A stretch of 64,000 nucleotides of DNA from Mycolicibacterium flavescens. GTDB taxonomy: Bacteria; Actinomycetota; Actinomycetes; Mycobacteriales; Mycobacteriaceae. Location: the NCBI RefSeq assembly GCF_001722335.1, contig NZ_MIHA01000005.1, positions 186,001 to 250,000 of the forward strand. Direction: 5' to 3'. Positions 52,695-60,884 of this stretch are shown in pieces. Position numbers and translations under genes: made by a program. The stretch's first letter is position 1, and each line of letters begins with the position of its first letter. Under the pieces are notes generated by a model. That model worked only from the letters and a program-made list of their open reading frames with translations. It made no database searches and was not told where the DNA came from.

Positions 52695-53884
52695 TCACGA
52701 CGGCCGACGAGGCGCTCGACGTCGCGGCCAAGCTGTCGGCCGAGTTCGACGCCGAAGCCTCCACCCGCGACGCCGAACGGCGCCTGCCGCACGAGCAGGT
52801 CGCCGCGCTCAAGGAGTCGGGGCTTCTGGCGCTGACCGTGCCCGTCGCGTACGGCGGGATCGAAGCACCGGCCACGGTCCTGGCCGAGGTGTTCCGGCTG
52901 ATCGCGCACGCCGACCCGTCGCTGAGCCAGATTCCGCACTCGCACTTCGTGTTTCTCGAAGCGCTGCGGCTGCAGGGCACCGACACTCAGAGGGCGTACT
53001 TCTACGGTCAGGTGCTCGGCGGCGCGTTGCTGGCCAATGCACAGTCCGAGCGCGGGCCGCACACCATCGACGTCGACACCACCACGCTGGTCCCCCAACC
53101 GTCGGGCGACTACCTACTCACCGGCCGCAAGTTCTATTCGACCGGAGCGCTGTTCGCCGACTGGGTGCTGGTGCGGGCCTCCCTCACCGACGGCGCGACC
53201 GTCCCGACCGCGACGACGCCCAAGGCCGTCGCGTTCGTGGCGCGCGGCGCCGACGGCGTCGAGGTGGTCGACGACTGGGACGGTATGGGCCAGCGGACCA
53301 CCGCGTCAGGAACCGTCACCCTCGACGGCGTCGCGGTGCCCGTCGAGCACGTCGTGCCGTTCTCCCCGATCTTCGACGGGCCGTCGGTGTACGGCGCGCG
53401 AGCGCAGTTGCTGCACAGCGCGATCGACGTCGGCATCGCCACCGGTGCGCTCGCGGCAGGGATCCGCCAGGCCGAGCGGGCGCGGCCACACTTCGAGGCC
53501 GGGGTCGCGACCGCGGTCGAGGACCCGACGCTGATCACCGTCGCCGGGGAGTTGGCGATCACCGTGCGCGGTGCGCAGGCGCTGCTGGAGTCGGCGGCGA
53601 GGGCAGTCGATCACGCGTCGGCGAACCTGACCGCCGAGTCGGCGGCCGAGGCGTCGATCGCCGTCGCCGCGGCGAAGGTCGCGGCGGTGCGGGCGTCGCT
53701 GGAGGCATCGAACGTGTTGTTCGAATTGGGCGGTACGAGAAGCGCTTCGGCGTCAGCCAATCTGTCGCGCTACTGGCGTGACGCCCGCACACACACGCTG
53801 CACGACCCGACGCGGTGGAAGGTGCAGCACATCGGCCGCTACACACTCTCGGGTACTCCGCCGCCGCGCCACGGCCAGCTCTAG
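52691..53884 (+). CDS. SfnB/DszC-like flavin monooxygenase (acyl-CoA dehydrogenase fold)
   Basis: The product has 397 residues and starts at GTG in a GTGA overlap with ssuD. The fold is that of acyl-CoA dehydrogenases, but the sequence pattern (IPHSHFVFLEALRLQG, YFYGQVLGGALLANAQSERG, TGRKFYSTGALFADWVLV, ARTHTLHDPTRWKVQHIGRY) fits SfnB and DszC-type enzymes that oxygenate sulfur compounds. It probably hydroxylates or oxidises a dialkyl sulfur compound before the other monooxygenases act. Convergent 4-base overlap with the metallopeptidase-like gene. Confidence 0.9.
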   Translation: MITTADEALDVAAKLSAEFDAEASTRDAERRLPHEQVAALKESGLLALTVPVAYGGIEAPATVLAEVFRLIAHADPSLSQIPHSHFVFLEALRLQGTDTQRAYFYGQVLGGALLANAQSERGPHTIDVDTTTLVPQPSGDYLLTGRKFYSTGALFADWVLVRASLTDGATVPTATTPKAVAFVARGADGVEVVDDWDGMGQRTTASGTVTLDGVAVPVEHVVPFSPIFDGPSVYGARAQLLHSAIDVGIATGALAAGIRQAERARPHFEAGVATAVEDPTLITVAGELAITVRGAQALLESAARAVDHASANLTAESAAEASIAVAAAKVAAVRASLEASNVLFELGGTRSASASANLSRYWRDARTHTLHDPTRWKVQHIGRYTLSGTPPPRHGQL

Positions 53885-54741
53885 GACCGCAGGTACGGGT
53901 CGAGCAGCTGAGACCACGCGTTGTCGAGCCGCTCCCATTCGTGCTCGCAGCCGTCGGCGCGGTCCTGCGGCAGCCCGCCTTCGCCGACGAGCTCGGCGCT
54001 GCCGTCCGGATCGGCGCCGTAGATCCAGCACTGCAGGTTGTAGACCCTGGTCTCGTCGAGTGAGTGCGGGTCGGCGAAGTCCTCGGCGCCCAGCTCGCCG
54101 CGTTGTTCTCCGAGCGCCTGGAAGGTGCGGGCGAAATCCTTGACCGCTTGGACAGATTCGGGGTCGGGCTTGCCGTCGTCGCCGGGCTGCAGCAGCACGT
54201 AGGCGGCGAGCTGGTCGGCGACGTCCTCTTCGCGGCCGGTGGCCGGAAGGTCGTAGAGGCTGATCACCATGTGCCCGACCTCGTGGTAGAAGGTCGCGGT
54301 CTCGGCGTTGAGCATCGCGGTGGTGGGGTCGGCCACACCGTCGTCGGTGAAGGTCCGCAGCGCCTCGTCGGCGTCCTCGTAGCAGATGGTGACGCTGTCC
54401 TCCGAGGAGTCCCAGAACGCATTGGCCTCACCGCATTCCGAGCCGAGCAGCGCGACGTCGCGCGGCAGGATCAGCGACTCGTTGATGCCGGCGGCGAGGT
54501 CTTCGAGCAGCGTGTTGTCCTGCACCAGTTCTCGACCTCGCACCGCTTCGGGGCTCTGCGCATCCTCGTAGGTCACGATCATGGTGCCGCCGTCCTCGAC
54601 GTCGGCGTCCTCGATGCCGGCGACCTCCTCCTCGGTGACTTGCGCCTGGGGAGATGGCGAGGCCGGCGGCTGCTGTTGCGGGCCCGCACATCCGGCGACC
54701 ACCAGCGCGAGCGCTCCCACCGACACAATGCCACGACGCAT
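53881..54741 (-). CDS. DUF4344-type lipoprotein, putative metallopeptidase
   Basis: The product has 286 residues. ATG at 54741 has AGGGAG upstream. The lipobox LVVAGC (Cys20) marks a lipid-anchored exported protein. The zinc motif is HEVGH (about 155), followed by a conserved REEDVADQLA in which the Glu could be the third ligand. Six further Cys may form disulfides outside the cell. The family is annotated as putative metallopeptidase; no substrate is known. Confidence 0.88.
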   Translation of the reverse strand: MRRGIVSVGALALVVAGCAGPQQQPPASPSPQAQVTEEEVAGIEDADVEDGGTMIVTYEDAQSPEAVRGRELVQDNTLLEDLAAGINESLILPRDVALLGSECGEANAFWDSSEDSVTICYEDADEALRTFTDDGVADPTTAMLNAETATFYHEVGHMVISLYDLPATGREEDVADQLAAYVLLQPGDDGKPDPESVQAVKDFARTFQALGEQRGELGAEDFADPHSLDETRVYNLQCWIYGADPDGSAELVGEGGLPQDRADGCEHEWERLDNAWSQLLDPYLRS

Positions 54742-54833
54742 GACCACTCCCTAGCTTCCCTACTTAATTGACACCGTCGCAGATTCTGCCACGGCGGAGG
54801 GTCGCTTCGCGGAAATTGGCCGTGCGGGGCGGG

Positions 54834-55253
54834 TTATCCGTCGGTGTAGTCGGCGCTGAGCCAGCGCAGCGGTCGCATCCGGATCGCGATCGAGGTCGGC
54901 GTGAGGTTCTCGTCGGTGAACGTGTTGCCCTCTTCCTCGCCGAGGTACCGGATCGCCAGTCCGCGCACGTCGGCGTCGACCGCCGGGCCGATGCTGGTGA
55001 CATCGCCCTCGGCGGTGACGTAACGGTACGGCGGCGCCTCGTCCTGCGCGGTGATCGCGAACCGGCCGGCGTCCCGGATGAGCCGATGCTTGACCGTGGC
55101 CTCCTCGGTCCACAGCAGCACCTCGCCGCCGGGCTCGTAGCCGTACCAGATCGGCACGCTCAACGGCGCCCGGTCGGGCCGTTCCACCGCGATCACGCCC
55201 ACGTGCACGTCGGCGAGGAACTTTTCCCGGTCGTCCTTGCTCATCTTGGCCAT
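54834..55253 (-). CDS. PPOX-class (split-barrel) F420- or flavin-dependent protein
   Basis: The product has 139 residues: a single split beta-barrel of the pyridoxamine-phosphate-oxidase-like class. Marks: LADVHVGVIAVERPDRAPLSVPIWYGYE, TVKHRLIRDAGRFAI and YRYVTAEGDVT (cited in parts). Mycobacterial members often bind F420 and reduce or oxidise small molecules; some bind heme or FMN. It ends the operon of the second DszA-like gene (3-base gap), so it could serve organosulfur metabolism. Confidence 0.85.
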   Translation of the reverse strand: MAKMSKDDREKFLADVHVGVIAVERPDRAPLSVPIWYGYEPGGEVLLWTEEATVKHRLIRDAGRFAITAQDEAPPYRYVTAEGDVTSIGPAVDADVRGLAIRYLGEEEGNTFTDENLTPTSIAIRMRPLRWLSADYTDG

Positions 55254-55256
55254 GAC

Positions 55257-56606
55257 TCAGCCAACCGCTGCGACGCCGGTCACATTCCCGCGCCGGTCCG
55301 GTACCCGCGAAAGTCCCAGGTGACCGCGCAGCGTGGTGTGCCGGTATTCGCGACGGAACAGCCCGCGCTCGCGCAGGATCGGCACCACGTGGTCGACGAA
55401 CAACTCGAGTCCCGACGGGAACACGTCGGGCATCAGGTTGAACCCGTCGACCGCCCCCGCGACGAACCACTCCTCGATCGCGTCGGCGATCTGTTCGGGG
55501 CCGCCGATCACCAGCCGGTGCCAGGTGATGACGCGGTCGAGCAGTTGGCGCACGGTCAGGTTCTCCCGCCGCGCCAGGTTCACCACGATGTCGCGGGCGC
55601 CCTGTGATCCGGTGTCGGTCACCGCGCCGTCGAGCAGATACCGCGGCAGCGGTTTGTCCCACGACAGCTCCGACGGGTCCACCGAGATCTGCCCCGCGAG
55701 GTGCGCCAGCCGGCGCTCGCCTGCCAGGTCGTTGAGTTCGTCGTTGCGCCGGCGGGCCTCCTCCTCGGTGCTGCCGAGCACGAACGACAGTCCCGGCATG
55801 ATCCGCACGGCGTCCCGCGGCCGTCCGTATGCCGCTGTCCGCGTGCGGATTTCCTCGGCGTTCCGCAGCGCGTCCGGCAGCGACGCCTGCGCGGCGAAGA
55901 CGCCGTCGGCGTACTTGGCCGCCAGGTCCAGCCCGCCGGCGGACCCGCCGGCCTGGAACAGCACCGGATGCCCCTGCGGGGGCCGCGGCAGGGTCAGCGG
56001 CCCGTCGACGCGGTAGAACTCGCCGCGGTGGTCGATGGTGTGGATCGCGCCGATCCGGCTGAACGCGCCGCTGGCCTTGTCGGCGAGCACGGCGTCGTCG
56101 TCCCATGAATCCCACAGCGCGCGAACCACATCGATGAACTCGGCGGCCTGACGGTACCGGTCGCGCCGGTCGGGCTGCCCGGAGCCGCCGAAGTTGTTCC
56201 ACGCGTATGGGTCGCTGCTGGTGACGACGTTCCACGCCACCCGGCCGCGGCTCAGATGGTCCAGCGTCGCGAACCGTCGCGCCAGGTTGTAGGGCTGCTC
56301 GAACGACGTCGACACCGTGCCGATCAGCCCGAGATGTGTGGTCACCGAGGCCAGCGTGGACAGCAGCACGATCGGATCCAGCGCCAGCGGCGGCGCGGTC
56401 AGCGGCGCGTCCGGCGGCTGGAACAGCGAGGGGCTGTCGGCCAGGAACAGCGCGTCGAGCGTGCCGCGTTCGGCGATGCGGGCCAACTCGATCCAGTAGG
56501 CGGGATCGGTGAACCAGTTCGGGTCGGCGTCGGGGTGCTGCCACGCCGCCGGGTGCATCCCGTCGGAGAGCACGTTGACGCCGAGATGCAGCTCGCGTTC
56601 GGTCAT
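55257..56606 (-). CDS. DszA/NtaA-family FMNH2-dependent monooxygenase
   Basis: The product has 449 residues, starting in an ATGA overlap with the binding-protein gene. Luciferase-like pattern: ERGTLDALFLADSPSLF, HLGLIGTVSTSFEQPYNLAR, GRVAWNVVTSSDPYAWNNFG, VLFQAGGSAGGLDLAAKYADG. It is a relative of, but clearly different from, the enzyme at 50072. Direct cotranscription with a MetQ-like binding protein indicates that the imported compound is its substrate, probably a sulfur compound. Confidence 0.92.
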   Translation of the reverse strand: MTERELHLGVNVLSDGMHPAAWQHPDADPNWFTDPAYWIELARIAERGTLDALFLADSPSLFQPPDAPLTAPPLALDPIVLLSTLASVTTHLGLIGTVSTSFEQPYNLARRFATLDHLSRGRVAWNVVTSSDPYAWNNFGGSGQPDRRDRYRQAAEFIDVVRALWDSWDDDAVLADKASGAFSRIGAIHTIDHRGEFYRVDGPLTLPRPPQGHPVLFQAGGSAGGLDLAAKYADGVFAAQASLPDALRNAEEIRTRTAAYGRPRDAVRIMPGLSFVLGSTEEEARRRNDELNDLAGERRLAHLAGQISVDPSELSWDKPLPRYLLDGAVTDTGSQGARDIVVNLARRENLTVRQLLDRVITWHRLVIGGPEQIADAIEEWFVAGAVDGFNLMPDVFPSGLELFVDHVVPILRERGLFRREYRHTTLRGHLGLSRVPDRRGNVTGVAAVG

Positions 56607-57517
56607 GTCGGATCGCCCGGCAGCGCGAGCTTTTTCACCTCGGGGTCCTCGGCGATGTAGATCTGCACGCGGGGGTCGGTGAACGCCTTGATCAGGTTCT
56701 GGACGTTCTCGGAGTCGACGTAGTCGCTGCCGACGGTCAGCACCGAGGCGAACTCGTCGGGCGAGGTCGGCGCGAAGATCAGCTTGTCCTCGGGCACCCC
56801 GGCGGCCAGGAACGATTCGGCGTAGCCGACGATCGCGTCGAGATCGCGCAGCGCGCGCGGTTGGGCCGCCAGGTCCAGCAGCGTGAATGTCAGGTTCTTG
56901 GGGTTGTCGACGATGTCTTTCGTCGTCAGCGCCGTGATGTCGGCGTCCGGTCGCAGCGTGATCAGCCCGGCCTGACTGAGATACCACAGCGCCTGCGCGT
57001 TGTTGGCGGGGTCCGACGGCAGCGACACGCTCGCGCCGTCCGGAAGGTCCTGCGGCGTCTTGTACTTGTCGGACCAGATGCCGAACACCCAGTGGAAGAA
57101 CGGCCCGGTGACGGCTTCTTCGCGGAAGCCCGGATTGGCGTCGAGCACCTGCTGCAGCCAGTGCCGGTGCTGGAAGATCGTTCCGGCGTAGCGACCGTCG
57201 CTGACGGCCTGGTTGATCTGGGTGCTGTCACCGAGTCCGACAGCACCGACCTTGACGCCGTAGTCGGGGGCGATGTTTTCGGCGATGTACTCGATGATCA
57301 GCTTCTCGGCGGGGTTGGAGTCGAGGTAGACGACGTCGAGTGTGGCGCCTGCGGTTTCGATCGGTGACGTGCTGTTGCCGATGCGCGCGACGACGAATGC
57401 GGCGACGACGGCCACCACCACGATCGCACCGATCACCAGGTAGGGCCACTTGCGCCGCTTGCCGATCGTGAAGCCGTGGGGTTCACCGCTGACCGAGACA
57501 GACTCGTCGATGCTCAT
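56603..57517 (-). CDS. MetQ/NlpA-type substrate-binding protein
   Basis: The product has 304 residues. ATG at 57517 is chosen since the TM anchor (WPYLVIGAIVVVAVVAAFVV, about 37-56) then follows a cytoplasmic head; there is no lipobox, unlike typical NlpA lipoproteins. The periplasmic-type binding part has AVSDGRYAGTIFQHRHWLQQVLDANP and SVSLPSDPANNAQALWYLSQAGLI (cited in parts), typical of methionine-type binding proteins. It is paralogous to the protein at 59416 and is divergent from the ABC transporter genes. Confidence 0.9.
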   Translation of the reverse strand: MSIDESVSVSGEPHGFTIGKRRKWPYLVIGAIVVVAVVAAFVVARIGNSTSPIETAGATLDVVYLDSNPAEKLIIEYIAENIAPDYGVKVGAVGLGDSTQINQAVSDGRYAGTIFQHRHWLQQVLDANPGFREEAVTGPFFHWVFGIWSDKYKTPQDLPDGASVSLPSDPANNAQALWYLSQAGLITLRPDADITALTTKDIVDNPKNLTFTLLDLAAQPRALRDLDAIVGYAESFLAAGVPEDKLIFAPTSPDEFASVLTVGSDYVDSENVQNLIKAFTDPRVQIYIAEDPEVKKLALPGDPT

Positions 57518-57557
57518 GGCGCAAGCGTGCGGTCCGACCCCTTCGCAGACCACGGTT

Positions 57558-57589
57558 TGAATCAGGGTGAATCGTCGGTCATTGATTCA
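57558..57589. promoter_or_regulatory. TGAATCA inverted repeat in the divergent organosulfur promoter
   Basis: TGAATCA (57558-57564) and TGATTCA (57583-57589) form a dyad with an 18-base spacer, and a further TGAATC lies at 57568-57573. The region separates the two divergent transporter operons and could be the site of a shared regulator. Confidence 0.5.
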
Positions 57590-57689
57590 TGCTGAGCGCA
57601 AAGGTATTGACGGGGACCGCCGTTTGGCACGGTCGTGGCGGCGATGCTCCCTGCGCGCCGAACCCTTCCCGCAAGGACTTTCCTTCCCC

Positions 57690-58697
57690 ATGATCGAACT
57701 GACCGACCTGACCAAGGTCTACGGACGCGGCGACGACCGCACGGTGGTGCTCGACCGGATCAACTTCCGCGTCGAGCAGGGCGAGATCCTCGCCGTCGTC
57801 GGCCCCAGCGGCGCCGGCAAGAGCACGCTGGCGCAGTGCATCAATCTGCTGACGTTGCCGACCGCGGGGTCGGTCGTCGTCAACGGCGAGGACCTGACGA
57901 CGTTGTCGTCGCAGAAGCTGCGCGTCGCGCGTCGGCGGATCGGCACGGTGTTCCAGTCGTCGGGGCTGTTCGAACGGCGCACGGCGGCCGAGAATGTCGC
58001 GCTGCCACTGGATTACCTCGGGGTGACCGCCGACGAGTCGCGCAGGCGGGTCGCCGAACTGCTCGACCGGGTCGGCTTGACGTCGCGCGCGAACCACTAC
58101 CCGTTTCAGCTGTCGGGGGGTCAGCGGCAGCGGGTCGGGATCGCGCGGGCGCTGGCGCTGCGGCCGTCGGTGCTGCTGAGCGACGAGGCCACCGCAGGCC
58201 TGGACCCGACGACGACGTCGTCGGTGGTGGACCTGCTGCGCGAACTGCGTGACGATCTGAACCTGTCTATCGTGTTCATCACCCACGAGATGGACACCGT
58301 GCTCAAGATCGCCGACTCGGTCGCGCGGCTGGACCACGGCAGCATCGTCGAATCGGGCCGGGTGGTCGACCTGTTGACCGACCCGGCGTCGTCGTTGGGC
58401 GCCGAGCTGCGCCCGCAAGGCGTCGCCGCCGATGCTGCTGACGGGCAACGGATCTGGCAGGTGGTGTACGACGCGCCGGATGTGCCGTCGGACTGGATCT
58501 CTCGCGCGTCGACCGATCTCGGCGCCCCAGTGGCGGTGCTGGGCGCCTCGGTGCAGTCGGTCGGCGGGGTGACGGTCGGCAGCGCGACGCTCGGTATTAC
58601 CGAGGCGTTGAGCGCACGGGTGCCGGAGGTGTTGCGGCGCTACGGCCTTGCCACCGTCGGAGCGAGAGCCGCGCAGGAACTGGAAGGCGTGGCATGA
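57690..58697 (+). CDS. MetN-type ABC transporter ATPase
   Basis: The product has 335 residues; ATG at 57690 is preceded by AAGGAC. Walker A is VVGPSGAGKST, the signature is LSGGQRQRVGIARAL, Walker B is VLLSDEATAGLD and the H-loop is FITHEMD. A C-terminal NIL-like domain (about 255-335) follows, as in MetN. It powers uptake with the permease and the binding proteins. Given the neighbours, the substrate is more likely an organosulfur compound than methionine itself. Confidence 0.93.
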   Translation: MIELTDLTKVYGRGDDRTVVLDRINFRVEQGEILAVVGPSGAGKSTLAQCINLLTLPTAGSVVVNGEDLTTLSSQKLRVARRRIGTVFQSSGLFERRTAAENVALPLDYLGVTADESRRRVAELLDRVGLTSRANHYPFQLSGGQRQRVGIARALALRPSVLLSDEATAGLDPTTTSSVVDLLRELRDDLNLSIVFITHEMDTVLKIADSVARLDHGSIVESGRVVDLLTDPASSLGAELRPQGVAADAADGQRIWQVVYDAPDVPSDWISRASTDLGAPVAVLGASVQSVGGVTVGSATLGITEALSARVPEVLRRYGLATVGARAAQELEGVA

Positions 58698-59404
58698 CCG
58701 AGACCGTCCTGGCCAACGCCAAGGTTCCGGCCAACGAGCTGCCCGCTCTGCTGTTCCCCGCGCTGCTGGACACGCTGATCATGGTCGGCATCGTGATGAC
58801 GATCGTCGTGCTCGTGGGTGTCCCGCTCGGCGCACTGATCCACAACCTCGCCCCGGGTGGACTGTTCGAGAACCCGACACTGCACACAATTCTGAGTTGG
58901 ATCATCAGCATCGGGCGGTCGCTGCCGTTCCTGATCCTGATGGCGTCGATCATGCCGTTCACCCGGTTCATCACCGGAACCAACATCGGCATCGCCGCGG
59001 CGGTGGTGCCGATGTCGCTGGCGGGTATCGCGTTCTTCACCAGGATCGTGGAGAACTCGCTGCGGTCGGTCCCGCCGTCGGTGGTGCAGGTGGCGCGCGC
59101 CTCGGGCGGGTCGCGGTTGCAGATCATCCGCACCGCGCAGGTCAGCGAGGCCGTGCCGTCGATCCTGGGCGGCCTGACCATCAACGTCATCGCGATGATC
59201 GAGTACTCCGCCATCGCCGGCACCATCGGCGCGGGTGGGATCGGCTACGTCGCAGTGACATACGGATATCAGCGGTTCGACCAGGGCGTCATGCTGGCCA
59301 CCATCGTCATCCTCGTCGTCACCGTCGCGGTCGTTCAGCTCAGCGGCGACGCGCTGGTCCGATTCACCACTCCCCGTGCGCGGATCCGCGCAGCGGCGGC
59401 CTGA
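58694..59404 (+). CDS. MetI-type ABC transporter permease
   Basis: The product has 236 residues with five to six TM segments. The ATG overlaps the ATPase gene (ATGA). The EAA loop that docks the ATPase reads VARASGGSRLQIIRTAQVSEAVP, cited here in part as ASGGSRLQIIRTA. The length and layout are those of MetI, which works as a dimer with two MetN subunits. Confidence 0.93.
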   Translation: MTETVLANAKVPANELPALLFPALLDTLIMVGIVMTIVVLVGVPLGALIHNLAPGGLFENPTLHTILSWIISIGRSLPFLILMASIMPFTRFITGTNIGIAAAVVPMSLAGIAFFTRIVENSLRSVPPSVVQVARASGGSRLQIIRTAQVSEAVPSILGGLTINVIAMIEYSAIAGTIGAGGIGYVAVTYGYQRFDQGVMLATIVILVVTVAVVQLSGDALVRFTTPRARIRAAAA

Positions 59405-59415
59405 AAGAGGTAGTC

Positions 59416-60312
59416 ATGACAACGACAACGACGCCGGTCGACGGTGATCACGGATTCGAGCTCAAGCGGCGCCCGAAATGGGTGTGGATCGCGCTGAGCC
59501 TGCTCGTGGTGGTGGCGCTGGTGGTGGCGGCACGATTCGTGTTCTTCGATAAGGCGCAGTCGGCGAACGAGATTCCGGGTGCGACGCTGGTGGTCGCGAC
59601 CAATGAGGGCAACACCGCCGAGCAGGCTCTGATCGAGTTCATCGCGCGGGAAGTGGCGCCGCGGCACGGGATCACGGTGGCGTTCCGCGGGCTGGCCGAC
59701 AGCAATACGATCAACCGCGCGGTCAGCGACGGCGAGGTTGCGGGCACGATCTATCAGCACAAGCTGTGGCTGGGGCAGGTGCTCGAGGCGAATCCCGACT
59801 TCCGCGAGGAGGCCGCCACCCCGGTGTTCCGGTGGGGCTTCGGCATCTGGTCGGACAAGTACAAGGATCCCGCGCAGCTGCCGGATGGTGCGACGGTGTC
59901 GCTGTATTCGGATCCGGCGAACGAGGCGCAGGGGTTGTGGCTGCTGGAGCGCGCGGGGTTGATCACGCTGGACCCGGCGGTCGACAAGTGGACGGCCACG
60001 CAGAAGGACATCGTCGCGAATCCGAAGAACCTGAAGTTCACGCTGCTGGACTTCGCGGCGCAGTCGCGGTCGCTGCCCGACCTGGACGCCGCGGTCGGGT
60101 ACACGGAGTACTACCTGGCGGCGAAGGTGCCGCTGGAGCATCAGATCTTCGCGCCGCCGGCGCCTGACGAGTTCGCCGGACAGCTCACGATCGGCAGCCG
60201 CTGGGCCGATGCCGACAACATCAGGAAGCTCGTCGCGGCGTTCAAAGACCCGGCGGTGCAGCAGTTCCTGGCCACCGATCCGAGCGTCAAGGGGATCCTG
60301 CTGCCGCTGTAG
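59416..60312 (+). CDS. MetQ/NlpA-type substrate-binding protein
   Basis: The product has 298 residues with GAGG just before the ATG. An N-terminal TM anchor (WVWIALSLLVVVALVVAARF, about 22-41) replaces the lipoprotein signal. The binding part is similar to that of the protein at 56603: AVSDGEVAGTIYQHKLWLGQ, FGIWSDKYKDPAQLPDGATV, DIVANPKNLKFTLLDFAAQ. Two binding proteins on one transporter would widen its range to two related ligands. Confidence 0.92.
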   Translation: MTTTTTPVDGDHGFELKRRPKWVWIALSLLVVVALVVAARFVFFDKAQSANEIPGATLVVATNEGNTAEQALIEFIAREVAPRHGITVAFRGLADSNTINRAVSDGEVAGTIYQHKLWLGQVLEANPDFREEAATPVFRWGFGIWSDKYKDPAQLPDGATVSLYSDPANEAQGLWLLERAGLITLDPAVDKWTATQKDIVANPKNLKFTLLDFAAQSRSLPDLDAAVGYTEYYLAAKVPLEHQIFAPPAPDEFAGQLTIGSRWADADNIRKLVAAFKDPAVQQFLATDPSVKGILLPL

Positions 60313-60344
60313 GTGCGTCTTTCGCCACAGTTTCGCCGTAGTTT

Positions 60345-60407
60345 CGCCGAGATCTGCGCGAGGGTCGCGATTCTCGAGGAATCGCGACCCTGGCGTAGAA
60401 ATCGGCG
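60345..60407. repeat. 63-bp palindromic repeat, copy C
   Basis: Arms begin CGCCGAGATCTGCGCGAGGG and end with its near complement at TAGAAATCGGCG, with perfect inner arms GAGGGTCGCGATT-like and AATCGCGACCCT. The length and layout equal copies A and B. It lies between the convergent MetQ-like and deazaflavin-type genes, 32 and 18 bases from their stops, so it may end both transcripts. Confidence 0.85.
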
Positions 60408-60425
60408 GTGGTGCAGTCGCCGCGC

Positions 60426-60848
60426 TCAGACCAGTTCGAAGACCGGGATGACGCGGTCGGTGCGCTGCTGGTACTCACCGAAGCCGGGGGCACGTTCGAC
60501 GACGGTCGCGTAGATCCGGTCGCGCTCGTCGCGCGGCAGCTCCCGGGCCGTGACGGCACGCGGCGGGTCGGCGCCGATCTCCACCGACGCAGTCGGATTG
60601 GCCCGCAGGTTGAAGACCCACCCGGGACTGGATTCGCGCCCGGCTGCCGAGCCGACGATGTAGATGCGGCCGTCGATGTCGAAGTACCCCACCGGGCTGA
60701 CGCGTTGCTCCCCGCTCTTGGCGCCGGTCGAGGTGAGCAGCAATAGCGGGAAGCCTTCGAACGGCCCGCCGACCTTGCCGCCATTGCGGCGGAACTCCTC
60801 GATGTTGCGTTGGTTGAAGTCGCGCTCGGCGGCCATGTCGTCGGACAT
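60426..60848 (-). CDS. deazaflavin (F420)-dependent nitroreductase family protein, Ddn-like
   Basis: The product has 140 residues. The pattern NQRNIEEFRRNGGKVGGPFEG, LLLTSTGAKSGEQRVSPVGYF, YIVGSAAGRESSPGWVFNLRANP (cited in parts) is that of the Ddn/FDOR-A group, which binds F420H2 and reduces quinones or similar acceptors. The FEGFPLLLL stretch fits membrane-associated members. Substrate not predictable. Confidence 0.9.
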   Translation of the reverse strand: MSDDMAAERDFNQRNIEEFRRNGGKVGGPFEGFPLLLLTSTGAKSGEQRVSPVGYFDIDGRIYIVGSAAGRESSPGWVFNLRANPTASVEIGADPPRAVTARELPRDERDRIYATVVERAPGFGEYQQRTDRVIPVFELV

Positions 60849-60884
60849 CGCTACATCGTGGCAGATCGCGCCCGCTCACTCCGT

